Part shown: positions 52,117 to 61,144 of the stretch, piece after piece | Numbering within the stretch: position 1 is the first letter of the stretch | How the letters are laid out: each line of letters opens with the position of its first letter | NCBI RefSeq assembly: GCF_029946145.1 | Contig: NZ_JAQSDY010000028.1 | Location: 62,001 to 126,000, forward strand | DNA: 64,000 nucleotides | Reading direction: 5' to 3' | From: Brevundimonas sp. | GTDB lineage: Bacteria; Pseudomonadota; Alphaproteobacteria; Caulobacterales; Caulobacteraceae | Notes under the pieces: generated by a model | Database searches by the model: none | Seen by the model: the letters and a program-made list of their open reading frames with translations, nothing else | Told to the model about the DNA's origin: nothing | Position numbers and translations under genes: made by a program

Positions 52117-53331
52117 CTAGAGGGCCTCCCTCTCTCCGCCCGGACGACGCGATACCATAGACACAAGCCCTGCCGTCGCCAGCAGGGCGAAAACCGCCCC
52201 GGCGATGAACGTCGCCTCCGGCCCCATCCGGGACCACAGCAAGCCGGCGACGACGCTGGCCGCCAGCAAGGTCACGCCGCTGGCGAGATTGAACAGACCA
52301 AAGGCCGTCCCGCGCATGTGCGACGGGGCCGTATCCACGACCAGAGCCGCCAACAGTCCTTGGGTCAGGCCCATGTGCAGGCCCCACAGGGCGACCCCGA
52401 TCAGAACGCCTGGAACAGTCGCCACAAAGGCGAGGACCACGTCGGCGGCGATCAGAATCGCGAGGCCCAGGATGAGCAGCCAGCGTCGATCCATCCGGTC
52501 CGACAGGCTCCCGGCGGGCGCGGCCACCACCGAATAGACCACATTCATCACCACCATCACCACGGGCACAAGAGCGATGGCGAGGCCGACATCCTGCGCC
52601 CTCAACACCAGGAAGGCTTCGCTGAACCGCGCCATGGTAAACACCACGCCCAAGGCGACGACAGACCAGAACGCACCGCCCATCGCGAGCACATCGTTCC
52701 ATCGGATCGGCGGTCGCGGATGACGCACGCCGTCGACAGGTCGGGGCTCCTGGACCGCGAAGATGAGCACCGCGACCGCAAGCGCGGCTGGAACCACGGC
52801 CCAGGCGAATACCGCACGGATGTCGCCCGCGAGAACGAACATGAGGCCCATTGCCACGAGGGGGCCGGCGAAAGCGCCGATGGTGTCGAGGGACTGGCGC
52901 AGACCGAACGCCGCCCCGCGGATCCCGGGCGGCGCGATGTCGGCGACGAGGGCGTCGCGGGGCGCGCCGCGAATGCCCTTGCCGACGCGGTCCGCGAATC
53001 GCGCGCCGAACACCTCGAACGGGGTCACCGCGAGCGGAAAGATCGGCTTGGTCAAGGCGCCCAGGCCATAGCCCGCCACCGCCAGCCATTTGCGGTGGCC
53101 AAGGCGGTCGCTGAGCCAGCCGGAGAAAACCTTGGTGATCGACGCGGTGGCTTCGGCGATGCCTTCGAGCAGTCCAACGAGCGCGACGCTCGCACCCAGG
53201 CCGGTCACCAGAAAGACGGGCAGGAGGCTGTGAATCATCTCCGATGAGACGTCCATCAACAGGGAGACGAACCCGATCGCCCAAATGCTTCGGGGGACCG
53301 CTCCAAGGCCAGACCTGAGGGGTGCGCTCAT
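52117..53331 (-). CDS. MFS transporter
   Basis: A 404-residue, 12-helix major facilitator. It starts at 53331 (MSAPLRSG), not at upstream alternatives, since helix 1 follows directly (SIWAIGFVSLLMDVSSEMIH). Motif A in the loop 2-3 reads GWLSDRLGHRKWLAVAGYG, and the second-half equivalent is SLSDRMDRRWLLILGLA. A related set occurs near arsenic or heavy-metal genes; the substrate here is unassigned. A 116-bp fragment of a paralogue is at 15740-15855. The gene runs antiparallel to the PilZ gene. Confidence 0.85.
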   Translation of the reverse strand: MSAPLRSGLGAVPRSIWAIGFVSLLMDVSSEMIHSLLPVFLVTGLGASVALVGLLEGIAEATASITKVFSGWLSDRLGHRKWLAVAGYGLGALTKPIFPLAVTPFEVFGARFADRVGKGIRGAPRDALVADIAPPGIRGAAFGLRQSLDTIGAFAGPLVAMGLMFVLAGDIRAVFAWAVVPAALAVAVLIFAVQEPRPVDGVRHPRPPIRWNDVLAMGGAFWSVVALGVVFTMARFSEAFLVLRAQDVGLAIALVPVVMVVMNVVYSVVAAPAGSLSDRMDRRWLLILGLAILIAADVVLAFVATVPGVLIGVALWGLHMGLTQGLLAALVVDTAPSHMRGTAFGLFNLASGVTLLAASVVAGLLWSRMGPEATFIAGAVFALLATAGLVSMVSRRPGGEREAL

Positions 53332-53421
53332 GCCGACGGTCTTAGCCCGGATCGACGCATCCAGACGAGTAGCCGATCGGCGCTCATGGTTTTGAAAGCT
53401 CGCCTGGGCAAGTTGAGGCCA

Positions 53422-53799
53422 ATGAGGACAGGATCGAAATCCGCTCAAGCCGACGCCGACCGTCGTTCCATTCAACGCGAGCGCTGCGTTTTGCGCTGCC
53501 GGATTACTTGCGGTCCGTGGAACGAGGTCGTGGAGGCGATCCTTCGCGACGTCCACGAGGACGGCGCGCGGCTTCGCCTGAGTTCCCGCGTCGTCTTGAC
53601 GGGCCGACTGCGCCTGGAGATCCAGCCAGGCGGCGCAGTGCAGATGGCGGATGTCGCCTGGCGACATGGCGATGAAATCGGAGTCCGATTGGTCGAGACG
53701 CTTGATGAGACGGTCGAGCGGCAGATCGAGGCCCTGCAGCGCGCCGGCGCACGGATGCGTCAATCAAGGTCTCCGGCGCCGAACGACGGCAGCTACTAG
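53422..53799 (+). CDS. PilZ-domain protein
   Basis: A 125-residue protein, about the size of stand-alone PilZ domains. The N-terminal R-R-x-x-x-R-type segment reads ADRRSIQRERCVLRC; the second block RDVHEDGARLRLSSRVVL corresponds to the D/N-x-S-x-x-G motif, and VAWRHGDEIGVRLVE to the closing strands. PilZ proteins bind cyclic di-GMP and adjust motility or surface polymers; here the canonical D-x-S-x-x-G is changed (DVHEDGARL), so binding may be altered. It is an isolated gene divergent from the MFS transporter. Confidence 0.78.
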   Translation: MRTGSKSAQADADRRSIQRERCVLRCRITCGPWNEVVEAILRDVHEDGARLRLSSRVVLTGRLRLEIQPGGAVQMADVAWRHGDEIGVRLVETLDETVERQIEALQRAGARMRQSRSPAPNDGSY

Positions 53800-53908
53800 C
53801 CGCGAACATCGGCACCGGGGCGAGCAGCGCAGATTTCAGGACCGGCCGATGAGATGACCGCGGGTCCAGGCCCGGTCGATGCGGTCGGCCGCAAGCCTTG
53901 GACGGTCA

Positions 53909-54145
53909 TCAGTGCAGCACTTCGCCGCCGACCGGATCGACTTGGCGAAGTTGGCCGGCCGCGTCCTGGACAAAAACCTCGACCCGAGCGCCCTTGTCGA
54001 TAAGCGTCGTCGCCCGGACCAACGCGGACTCGATCGCGTCGACGCTGAAGTCGAATTGTCCGGAATTCTGTCCATCGCGCAGAACGCGCCAATCGCCATC
54101 GCCGCGGATCACCGTGAACTGTATGACTTCGGAATGTATGGCCAA
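53909..54145 (-). CDS. Small conserved-looking hypothetical protein (DUF2188-like)
   Basis: A 78-residue, compact protein. The sequence has a beta-hairpin/helix feel (FTVIRGDGDWRVLRDG, then FDFSVDAIESALVRAT, then RVEVFVQDAAGQLRQVD), which is reminiscent of DUF2188-type proteins. No motif permits a function. The gene stands alone, leftward, between the PilZ and ICMT-like genes. It is translated in the same direction as the ICMT-like gene, with about 58 nt between them. Confidence 0.55.
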   Translation of the reverse strand: MAIHSEVIQFTVIRGDGDWRVLRDGQNSGQFDFSVDAIESALVRATTLIDKGARVEVFVQDAAGQLRQVDPVGGEVLH

Positions 54146-54203
54146 GGGATCACTCCTTCCCTCACCGCCTGCGATGCAAGCGGTCGGATCAACCTATCCG
54201 GCG

Positions 54204-54836
54204 TCAAGGCAAGCTAAACAGGACCCTGAGCCAACCGATTTTCTGGAAATGCTCAAGGCCCTCGAACAGGGGGAAGGCTAGCAGCATGACGAGACCGTCT
54301 CTGAGCGTCGTGAGGAAAAACCGTGGCTGGACCTCGATGGTCTCCTGGTCGCGCCACTTCGAAAAATCAGGCCAGAAGCGGGGCGTACGGGCGACATAGG
54401 CCGCGTAGGTCGGCCCGAAGGCGTCGGCGAGCCACGCCTCCTCGCGTCTCACCGTGGCGGCGAACACCAGGACGGCGATCAGCACGAAGAGCCCGGCGAT
54501 GGTCGCGCTCCCGGTCTGGGCCCCCATGCCGAAGGCGCCGAGGAAGCTGAAGACATACAGCGGATTGCGGCTGATCGAATAGGGGCCGCGATCGACGATC
54601 TCGGCCTTCTTGCGGCCGCCAATGTAGAGCGAGCACCAAGTCCGGCCGACAATGCAAACGACCATGGACGCCATGCCGAGCGTTTCGAGGCCCCCGTGCC
54701 ATTCCGTCTCGCCGCCGATGGACTGGGTGATCGCCGCCAAAGCCACGACGAGCAGGATCGCGACCAGCAGCACCGCCTTGCGGACCAACTGGACGCGGCG
54801 GAGATCAAGGCCTTGAACGGAGTCTGGGGTGGTCAT
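54204..54836 (-). CDS. Isoprenylcysteine carboxyl methyltransferase-like membrane protein
   Basis: A 210-residue membrane protein with five or six helices. The ICMT/PEMT-type block is SLYIGGRKKAEIVDRGPY followed by S-I-S-R-N-P-L-Y, then the later R-R-E-E-A-W-L and Y-A-A-Y motifs. These enzymes methylate lipid, isoprenoid or protein carboxyl groups using SAM; bacterial substrates are rarely known. It is a separate leftward gene 243 nt beyond the four-repeat membrane protein, and that spacer has only an untranslated-looking hydrophobic stretch (TLLAFFGVTLGLW). Confidence 0.82.
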   Translation of the reverse strand: MTTPDSVQGLDLRRVQLVRKAVLLVAILLVVALAAITQSIGGETEWHGGLETLGMASMVVCIVGRTWCSLYIGGRKKAEIVDRGPYSISRNPLYVFSFLGAFGMGAQTGSATIAGLFVLIAVLVFAATVRREEAWLADAFGPTYAAYVARTPRFWPDFSKWRDQETIEVQPRFFLTTLRDGLVMLLAFPLFEGLEHFQKIGWLRVLFSLP

Positions 54837-55078
54837 CTGGAACCCGTCTTGAGTAGCGACCGTACCACGCGCGCGGCGGCGACGGTCAGGAGGATAGCGT
54901 GTCCGTTCACCGCAGTCTCAGCGTCTGATCCGTTTGATGATCATGGTGAGGCTGCGATGGAGGTCGGCTGGAAAAACCGACGAAGATCCACCCCGGAAAG
55001 GTCCACAGGCCGAGGGTGACGCCGAAGAAGGCGAGCAGGGTCCGGGCGGTCGATCTCCAGCCCTCGGGCGCTGCGCGG

Positions 55079-55861
55079 TCAAGCGACGTCTCGCCGCTTT
55101 TTGGCCCGGATGCTCCACGTCGTCACCAGGACCATGGCGATTAGGATCGCGAGCAACACCGCCGTTGATCCAATGGTGCCGAAGCCGAGGCCGCCCTTGT
55201 CCGGCGTCTTGGTGAGCAGGTCGCCCATCGTCGCCCCGAACGGTCGGGTCAGCACGAAGGCGATCCAGAACAGCACCGTGCGCGAGATACGGGTGAAGAA
55301 GTAGGCGAGCACGGTCAGGCCGATCCCGGCCGCGATGAGGAGATTGCTGAGCCCGTAGCCGAGGCCGGAGCTATCCGCGAGGAAGTCTCCCAAGGCGGTG
55401 CCCAGGGTGTTGGAGACGAGGATCGCGATCCAGTAGAAGGTTTCGATCTTCGGATCGCGGATGTGATCGACGGCGATCGATCCCGTCGTCAGGCGCCACG
55501 TCGCCAGCACGGCGACCAGCGTCGTGGCGATAAGGGTCGCGCCGGTCGCGTAGCCCAGGCCGAGACTTCGATCCATGAAGTCCGAGAGGGTCGTGCCCGC
55601 CGTGCTCGTGGCGAGGATGACGGCCCAGTACAGGAACGGGTGGAATCGTCTGGCCCTCAGCTGGAGCATGAGGGCGACGATGAAGAAGCCGATCAACACC
55701 AATGAGCTCGCGGCGTAGCCGATGTTTAGAGTCATCGACAGCAGGTCGCCGCCGGTTTCGCCAACGGTGGTGGCGCATATTTTCATGACCCAGAAGGCGA
55801 AGGTGACCGTGGCGACCTTGCTCGCGGTATCTGCGATCGGAAGAGAACCGGCATGGGTCAT
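55079..55861 (-). CDS. COG4705-like four-repeat membrane protein
   Basis: A 260-residue, eight-helix membrane protein. Four internal repeats each contain a T-x-x-(G/E)-x-x-x-(G/S)-D-x-(L/M) segment: ATTVGETGGDLLSM, TAGTTLSDFMDRSLGLGYA, NTLGTALGDFLADSSGLGYG and PFGATMGDLLTKT. The repeats suggest a symmetrical transporter with acidic residues in each unit. COG4705 proteins have no assigned substrate. It overlaps the sensor kinase by 4 nt and is part of the PepSY/two-component operon, so its substrate may relate to the sensed cation. Confidence 0.8.
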   Translation of the reverse strand: MTHAGSLPIADTASKVATVTFAFWVMKICATTVGETGGDLLSMTLNIGYAASSLVLIGFFIVALMLQLRARRFHPFLYWAVILATSTAGTTLSDFMDRSLGLGYATGATLIATTLVAVLATWRLTTGSIAVDHIRDPKIETFYWIAILVSNTLGTALGDFLADSSGLGYGLSNLLIAAGIGLTVLAYFFTRISRTVLFWIAFVLTRPFGATMGDLLTKTPDKGGLGFGTIGSTAVLLAILIAMVLVTTWSIRAKKRRDVA

Positions 55862-57240
55862 GCGACAAGGCTTTCTGTGGTCGCGCGCGCGAACCTGATC
55901 GAAGCGACCAGGCCGGGCTCGCCGGATTGAAGGGAAAGTCGGGCATCGTGCAGGGCGGCGATCGCGGCCACGAGGGCGAGGCCCAGGCCGGAGCCCGGAG
56001 ATCCACGGCTGTGATCGAGGCGATAGAAGCGCCGGGTGACCTTCGACAAATCGGCCGACGGGATTCCCGGGCCGTTGTCCCGAACCGCGAGGATGACCCT
56101 GTCGTCCTTGATGCGGGCGTCAAATCCAATGTGAGCCGGCGCGGGCGAATGGACAATCGCGTTTTCGACCAGGTTGGACACCATCTGGACCAGGAGGTCC
56201 TCATCTCCGGTGATAACGGCCCCGGTTTCCGCTCTGAACTCCAGCACGTGACCGGCTTGCTCGGCGACCGGCTGATAGGCCTCGAACACCCGTTGCATCA
56301 TCTGGCCGGCGTCGATCGGGCCGAAGCCCGACCGTCCGGCGCCCGCCTCGATCTGGGCGATCCGCAGAAGAGCCGCGAAGATATCGAGCGTTTGGTCGAG
56401 CTCTGTGAGGGAGAGATCGACCGTCGCCTGGAAGGCCTCGACCGTGGTGAGGTTCGCCCTCGCATGTTCCAGGCGATGCCGCAGCCGGTTCAGCGGGGTG
56501 CGCAGATCGTGGGCGATATCCGACGAGACATGACGTATCGCCTCCATCGAGGCCTCCAGTCGGTCCAGCATGCGATTGAGGTTCTGGCGCAGCGTCTCGA
56601 ACTCGGTTCCGAGCCCGATCGGCGGCATTCGGTCGCTCAGATGGCCCTGCATGATCCGCGCCGTCGCCGCGTTCACGCGGTCGAGCCGGCGGGCCAGGAC
56701 GGCGCCCGACGCCAATCCTCCGATCGCCGCGAGCACGGTCATGCCGATCACGCCCCAGATCGTGAGGAGCCCCATCCACTCGCGCAGTTCGTGAATGGCG
56801 TAGGTGCTCTTGCCAACCACAAGGGAACCCCGTGGGAGTTGAGTGACCAGCACCTCGATCGTGGCCAGTTCGTCGGACGTTTCCCGACCGTCCGGCGGCG
56901 CCGGCGCCTTGACCTCGCTGAAGCCTGTGACGGTGGGTCTTGCTGGAAGTCCGCCCGCGAGGACGCGTCCCTCGGCGTCCAGAACGAGGTATTTCAGCGA
57001 GTCGGCAACCTGGATTCGGGACGCGACCCGGCGCGCCAGGATCGCAGGGTTCTCAGCCCCGCCGTCCGACAACAGGATCCGGGTTTCCGTTCGCAAGTCA
57101 TCGCGGATCGAAGCGTTCGCATAGCTGGCGACGGACCAATAGAAGGCTGCGAACATCAGGGCGCCGCCGAGCGCGAAGATCACGGCGAACACGGCCGCCA
57201 GCCGCAGGGCGGACGAGGCCAAGAATCTAGGCGCGATCAT
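55858..57240 (-). CDS. Sensor histidine kinase (TctE/CusS-like)
   Basis: A 460-residue kinase. TM1 is at 7-35 (RLAAVFAVIFALGGALMF), the periplasmic sensor runs to about 155, and TM2 is near 160-180 (GVIGMTVLAAIGGLASGAV), followed by a HAMP segment. The H-box is SSDIAHDLRTPLNRLRHRLE; HATPase_c motifs N, G1 and G2 are NLVENAIVHSPA, DNGPGIPSADL and GSGLGLALVAA. It overlaps the regulator gene by 14 nt and the membrane protein by 4 nt. The start at 57240 follows from the ATG that gives the TM1. Confidence 0.9.
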   Translation of the reverse strand: MIAPRFLASSALRLAAVFAVIFALGGALMFAAFYWSVASYANASIRDDLRTETRILLSDGGAENPAILARRVASRIQVADSLKYLVLDAEGRVLAGGLPARPTVTGFSEVKAPAPPDGRETSDELATIEVLVTQLPRGSLVVGKSTYAIHELREWMGLLTIWGVIGMTVLAAIGGLASGAVLARRLDRVNAATARIMQGHLSDRMPPIGLGTEFETLRQNLNRMLDRLEASMEAIRHVSSDIAHDLRTPLNRLRHRLEHARANLTTVEAFQATVDLSLTELDQTLDIFAALLRIAQIEAGAGRSGFGPIDAGQMMQRVFEAYQPVAEQAGHVLEFRAETGAVITGDEDLLVQMVSNLVENAIVHSPAPAHIGFDARIKDDRVILAVRDNGPGIPSADLSKVTRRFYRLDHSRGSPGSGLGLALVAAIAALHDARLSLQSGEPGLVASIRFARATTESLVA

Positions 57241-57904
57241 CGATCGTATACCCCGCGCCACGGACCGTATGGATGAGATCCTGACGGAAGGGCCGATCGA
57301 CCTTCGCCCGGAGCCGGCTCATATGCGCGTCGACCAGATTGGTCTTCGGATCGAAATGAAATCCCCAGACCTTGTCCAGCAGCATGGCCCGGGTGACGAC
57401 TTGACCGCTATGCCGGACAAGAAACTCCAGAAGCTTGAATTCCTGGGGCGTGAGGTCCAGCCGGATCGATCCGCGTCGCGCCGTCCGGCCGCCGAGATCA
57501 AGCTGCAGATCTCCCACGTCGAGCACGGGTCTCAGATCGATGGACCGCGAGCGCCTGCCCAGGGCCTGAACCCGCGCCAACAACTCGCTGAAGACGTAGG
57601 GCTTGACCAGATAGTCGTCGCCGCCGGATTCGAAGCCTTCGACACGGTCGCTGACGCCGCCGACCGCGGTCAGGAATATGACGGGCGTCGCCTTGCCCGC
57701 GCCGCGAACTGCCCGGACCACGGACAGGCCGTCGCCGCCCGGCACCATCCGGTCGATGATCAAGACGTCATGGGCCCCCTCGAGCGCCAGATGCAGGCCG
57801 TCGTCCGCCGTCGCGGCCACATCCACCGTATGACCGGCTTCGGTGAGACCGCGCCTCACAAACTCGGCGGTCTCGGCGTCGTCTTCCAGAAGAAGCAGTT
57901 TCAT
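57227..57904 (-). CDS. OmpR-family response regulator
   Basis: A 225-residue regulator. The receiver has LLEDDAETAEFV, phospho-acceptor D in IIDRMVPGGDGL, T in F-L-T-A-V-G, and K in LVKPYVFSELLARV. The winged-helix effector domain has KTNLVDAHMSRLRAKVDRP and a final VRGAGYTIDD. This places it with CusR/TctD-type regulators. Its promoter has no PmrA-type box, so it is separate from the five-site regulon. The start at 57904 (MKLLLLEDD) is the natural one. Confidence 0.9.
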   Translation of the reverse strand: MKLLLLEDDAETAEFVRRGLTEAGHTVDVAATADDGLHLALEGAHDVLIIDRMVPGGDGLSVVRAVRGAGKATPVIFLTAVGGVSDRVEGFESGGDDYLVKPYVFSELLARVQALGRRSRSIDLRPVLDVGDLQLDLGGRTARRGSIRLDLTPQEFKLLEFLVRHSGQVVTRAMLLDKVWGFHFDPKTNLVDAHMSRLRAKVDRPFRQDLIHTVRGAGYTIDDRA

Positions 57905-57956
57905 GAGCGCGCCCTGGCGACGGGTGCGCCGCCCTGGTGAGGGGCGGCGTCCCGGG

Positions 57957-58316
57957 TCAATCGTTGTCTTCGGGGCCTTCACCGGCCTCGTCGGCTTCCT
58001 CGGCGGCTGCGGTCACGGCGCCGGTGGCCATGTCCACGACATAGGTCGCGACGTGGTCGCCGGCCGCGATCTCCACTTCCCAGTTGCGGCCGCTTTCGTC
58101 GTCGAACGAGGCCTCCATCGCCTTGCCCGACCCTTGGCGCTCAGCGATCGCGACGGCCTGGGCCAGCGAGACACGGGCTCCGTTGACAGCGGCGATCTCG
58201 CCGCGTTCGTCCTGCTCCGGCGCGCCGCTGTTGGCGGCGACGGCGGCGCCGCCGATGGCCGCGGCCGAAACGAGCGCCGCCGCGGACAAACCGATAACGA
58301 GTTTCTTGCGGGTCAT
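57957..58316 (-). CDS. PepSY-domain secreted protein
   Basis: A 119-residue protein with a signal peptide (MTRKKLVIGLSAAALVSAAA) and a single PepSY domain (VSLAQAVAIAERQGSGKAME, then GRNWEVEIAAGD and V-V-D-M-A-T-G-A-V). The C-terminal end is very acidic (AAEEADEAGEGPEDND). PepSY proteins act as periplasmic inhibitors or metal-binding accessories and are often next to two-component genes, as here. It is 52 nt upstream of the response regulator and probably heads the operon. Confidence 0.88.
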   Translation of the reverse strand: MTRKKLVIGLSAAALVSAAAIGGAAVAANSGAPEQDERGEIAAVNGARVSLAQAVAIAERQGSGKAMEASFDDESGRNWEVEIAAGDHVATYVVDMATGAVTAAAEEADEAGEGPEDND

Positions 58317-58723
58317 TTGAAATCTCCAACCGCCCGGCAGCGGGCGTAGTCGGACCTTAGGCTCGACAACATTCGCCAACGCTCACGACGGGATTACAAG
58401 TGGGGGACGAGGAAACAGAGCGATGCAAATCCTCTATCAGGCAGGCGGAGCATCGGCCGGGGACTTCCCGAGTAACCGGCTTCACCAGACGTCGTTGCCG
58501 TGAAGGTCTGAATGAGGTCATAGGCCCTGACCGGCCCAAGGCGTCAGCACAAGGCCCCGCACCCGAAGTCCTGCCCCTGTCAGACGGCGACTGGCGGTCG
58601 CTTCCAGGCGCCCCGGATTAGCCAGCCCCCCGCCAGGATCATCGGGAGGGACAGCCCGCATTCGATATTCGCAAGGACCGTTGATCCGCCGCCACCGGCG
58701 GCTTTGACCGGGGCCAAGGTGGG
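58317..58723. other. 407-nt intergenic region
   Basis: This holds the promoter for the PepSY gene (a GGACCTTAGGCTCGAC segment lies near 58355, half-similar to a CTTAAG site but not a box) and the 3' end of the DUF1289 gene's unit. No open frame with a motif, RNA fold or mobile end was found. Confidence 0.4.
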
Positions 58724-58963
58724 TCATCTCTTCTGGTTCTGGAACAGATCGGCAGGCGCCGCGGATGGTCGATCGGCCCGGGATCTTCCTTGATCCTTCA
58801 ACCGTCGCAGACGTCGCGTGAGATCCTTAAGGATCAGCTGTCGGGCCCGTGGCTGCATTTTGCGCCAGGATCGAATCTCCGGAACCGAACGGCCACAGCC
58901 CACGCACCAGCCGGTTCGGCCATCGAAGCTACAGACGTCGATGCAGGGCGAATCAGAGCTCAT
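58724..58963 (-). CDS. DUF1289-family small cysteine protein
   Basis: A 79-residue protein matching DUF1289: S-P-C-I-D-V-C, then G-W-C-V-G-C-G-R-S-V-P-E-I-R-S-W. The four cysteines probably bind an iron-sulfur or zinc site. Its start overlaps the ATPase stop by 4 nt, so it is the last gene in the metal-exporter operon. Function in metal response is inferred from position only. Confidence 0.88.
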   Translation of the reverse strand: MSSDSPCIDVCSFDGRTGWCVGCGRSVPEIRSWRKMQPRARQLILKDLTRRLRRLKDQGRSRADRPSAAPADLFQNQKR

Positions 58964-61056
58964 GGCGTGGCCGCCGTAGGCCGGACGCCGATCGGGACCG
59001 GAGCGGGGCTTGCCTCATCCGCTCTGGCCACGGCAGGCAGGAGCCGGGCCGAGTTGAGGATGAAGGCGAGCTCCGAGGCGACGTGGATGAAGGCCGCGAA
59101 CAGCGGGTTGAGAAAGCCCGCCGCCGCCAGGCCGATTCCCAGGGCGTCGATGGCCAGGGTGCCGGCGAAATTCTGCCAGATGATCCGACGCGTCCGTCGC
59201 GCGATCCGCAAGGTGTCGACGAGGCGCACGAGATCATTTCCCAGAAGGACGACATCGGCGCTTTCCTGGGCGACGTCCGTTCCCGAGCCCATGGCGATGC
59301 CGACGCTCGCGGCGGCCAACGCGGGGGCGTCATTCACGCCGTCGCCCACCATGGCGACGATCCGCTTCTGCCCCACGAGCGTCTGGATGCGGGCGAGTTT
59401 GTCTTGCGGGAGCAGACCCGCTTCGATGTCCCGGATGCCGAGGCTGGCTCCCACGGCCTGGGCGACGGGAAGGGCGTCGCCGGTCAACAGAAGGGTGCGG
59501 ATGCCGAGGCCGTGCAGCGCTTCTATGGCGCGCTTGGCCTCCGGCCGCACGGTGTCGGCGACCGCGATCGCGCCCAGCAGGCGGCCATTCCGGGCGACGT
59601 ATACCTCTGAAGCCGCCTGGACGCCGACGCTGAGCGTGCCGGGGATCGACACCGCATTGTCCTGCATCCAGGTCTGATTCCCGACAAGGATCACGGAGTC
59701 CCCCACCCTGGCGACGATCCCTCGGCCCGGCGTATAGGCGAAGTGTTCCGGTTCGGTCACCGCTCTTCCCCGGCCCAGGGCGTAGGCGATGATCGCCTTT
59801 CCCAGGGGATGTTCGGATCGCAATTCGGCCGAAGCCGCCGCGCCGAGAAGGTCATCCGGCGTTGCGCCGGCCACGGTCACGACCGCCTGGACCTCGGGCC
59901 GGCCGAAGGTCAGCGTTCCCGTCTTGTCGAGCACGACGGTATCGACCTTGCCGAGCGTCTCCAGATGGACGCCGCCCTTGATGATCGCGCCGAGCCGGGC
60001 GGAGCGACCGATGCCGCCGAGGATGGCCAGGGGCGTGCCGGCGGCGATGCCGCAGGCCCCGGCGACGATGATCACTGAAATCGTGGAATAGATGTTCTGA
60101 GTGATCAGATAGGTCAGGACAGCCGAGCCGAGGGCGAAATAGACGAGGTAGCCGGCCATGCGGTCCGCGAGCCGTTGAACCGGCGCCCGGGACCGCTCCG
60201 CGCGCTCCACCGCTTCGATGATCTTGCCGTAGCTTGTGTCCCTGCCGATACGCTGGGCTTCAACTTCGAGCGCGCCGGACTGATTGATGGACCCCGCGAA
60301 GACAGCGGTCCCTTCCGTCTTCTCCACCGGCATGGATTCACCGGTGATGCGGGACTCATCCACGAACGAATGGCCTGACAAGACCGCGCCATCGACCGGA
60401 ATACGTCCGCCCGGCGCGACGAGGATCGCGTCGCCGATGTTGAGTTCCTCGGCCGAAATGGTTCGGATGGCGCCTGTCCGGCGAACCGAGACCTCGCGGG
60501 GCAGAAACTCCAGCAGATCGCGGATGGCCTTGCGGCCGCGGCCGACCGTCAAACCCTCCAGCACCTCGGCCACCAGCACGAAGAGGGTGATGATCAGCGC
60601 CGTGAAGAGCTCGCCGATCGCCGCCGCGGCCACGATGGCGATCGTCATCGACAGTTCCATGGTCATGCGACGCTGAAGGACGTTCTCGAAGGCTTCCTTC
60701 AGGATCGGCCAACCGCCCACCAACAGACCGACGACTCCGATCAGACTGATCGTTTCCAGCGGCTCCCAAACCCGGAACCATACGAGCGCCGCTGTCACCG
60801 CCACGAAACCGATGCGGATCGCTTCCCGCCATTCGAATGGATGCTCGTGATCGTGACCATCGTCGTCGTGGTCATGGTCATGATGATCGCGGTCATGACC
60901 CGCGTCGACAGGGGCTTGCCCCGAACGGTCCTCACAATTCGGGGGGGCCGGGACGATAGTGCGGGCCTCCGCCTGGTCGGCGAGGGTAGGGAGGCTGCGT
61001 CCGGATTGCTCGCCCATCGGAGAGTCCATTTTCTGGCTGAATTCGGGTGAGGTCAT
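58960..61056 (-). CDS. His-rich heavy-metal P-type ATPase with noncanonical metal motif
   Basis: A 698-residue P1B-type ATPase. The N-terminus is rich in His/Asp (HDRDHHDHDHDDDGHDHEH), probably a metal-sequestering tail, and lacks a CxxC domain. ATPase motifs are DKTGTLTFG, G-E-S-M-P-V and GDGVNDAPALAAAS. The membrane site usually occupied by C-P-C/S-P-C is here A-G-A-C-G-I-A-A-G-T-P. A single cysteine remains. The upstream FrmR/RcnR-like gene suggests inducible metal export, possibly Ni, Co or Zn; the ion cannot be named from sequence. The ATG at 61056 is preferred over a TTG at 61068. Confidence 0.88.
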   Translation of the reverse strand: MTSPEFSQKMDSPMGEQSGRSLPTLADQAEARTIVPAPPNCEDRSGQAPVDAGHDRDHHDHDHDDDGHDHEHPFEWREAIRIGFVAVTAALVWFRVWEPLETISLIGVVGLLVGGWPILKEAFENVLQRRMTMELSMTIAIVAAAAIGELFTALIITLFVLVAEVLEGLTVGRGRKAIRDLLEFLPREVSVRRTGAIRTISAEELNIGDAILVAPGGRIPVDGAVLSGHSFVDESRITGESMPVEKTEGTAVFAGSINQSGALEVEAQRIGRDTSYGKIIEAVERAERSRAPVQRLADRMAGYLVYFALGSAVLTYLITQNIYSTISVIIVAGACGIAAGTPLAILGGIGRSARLGAIIKGGVHLETLGKVDTVVLDKTGTLTFGRPEVQAVVTVAGATPDDLLGAAASAELRSEHPLGKAIIAYALGRGRAVTEPEHFAYTPGRGIVARVGDSVILVGNQTWMQDNAVSIPGTLSVGVQAASEVYVARNGRLLGAIAVADTVRPEAKRAIEALHGLGIRTLLLTGDALPVAQAVGASLGIRDIEAGLLPQDKLARIQTLVGQKRIVAMVGDGVNDAPALAAASVGIAMGSGTDVAQESADVVLLGNDLVRLVDTLRIARRTRRIIWQNFAGTLAIDALGIGLAAAGFLNPLFAAFIHVASELAFILNSARLLPAVARADEASPAPVPIGVRPTAATP

Positions 61057-61144
61057 GCCGACCCCCAAGGTTTGGCCGGTTGCGCGATCTGGATTTTCCG
61101 GTCGCGAGGTCGATCCTCGGCGGTCGTCGTCGCCATGGGCCCGG

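Noticed and set aside
54837..55078. Hydrophobic stretch (TLLAFFGVTLGLW) in the gap after the four-repeat protein gene
   Set aside because: No start codon in that frame and no ribosome-binding site; not supported as a gene.
58818..58836. Palindrome GATCCTTAAGGATC near 58823
   Set aside because: It is within the DUF1289 coding sequence and has only one CTTAAG, so not a PmrA-type direct repeat.
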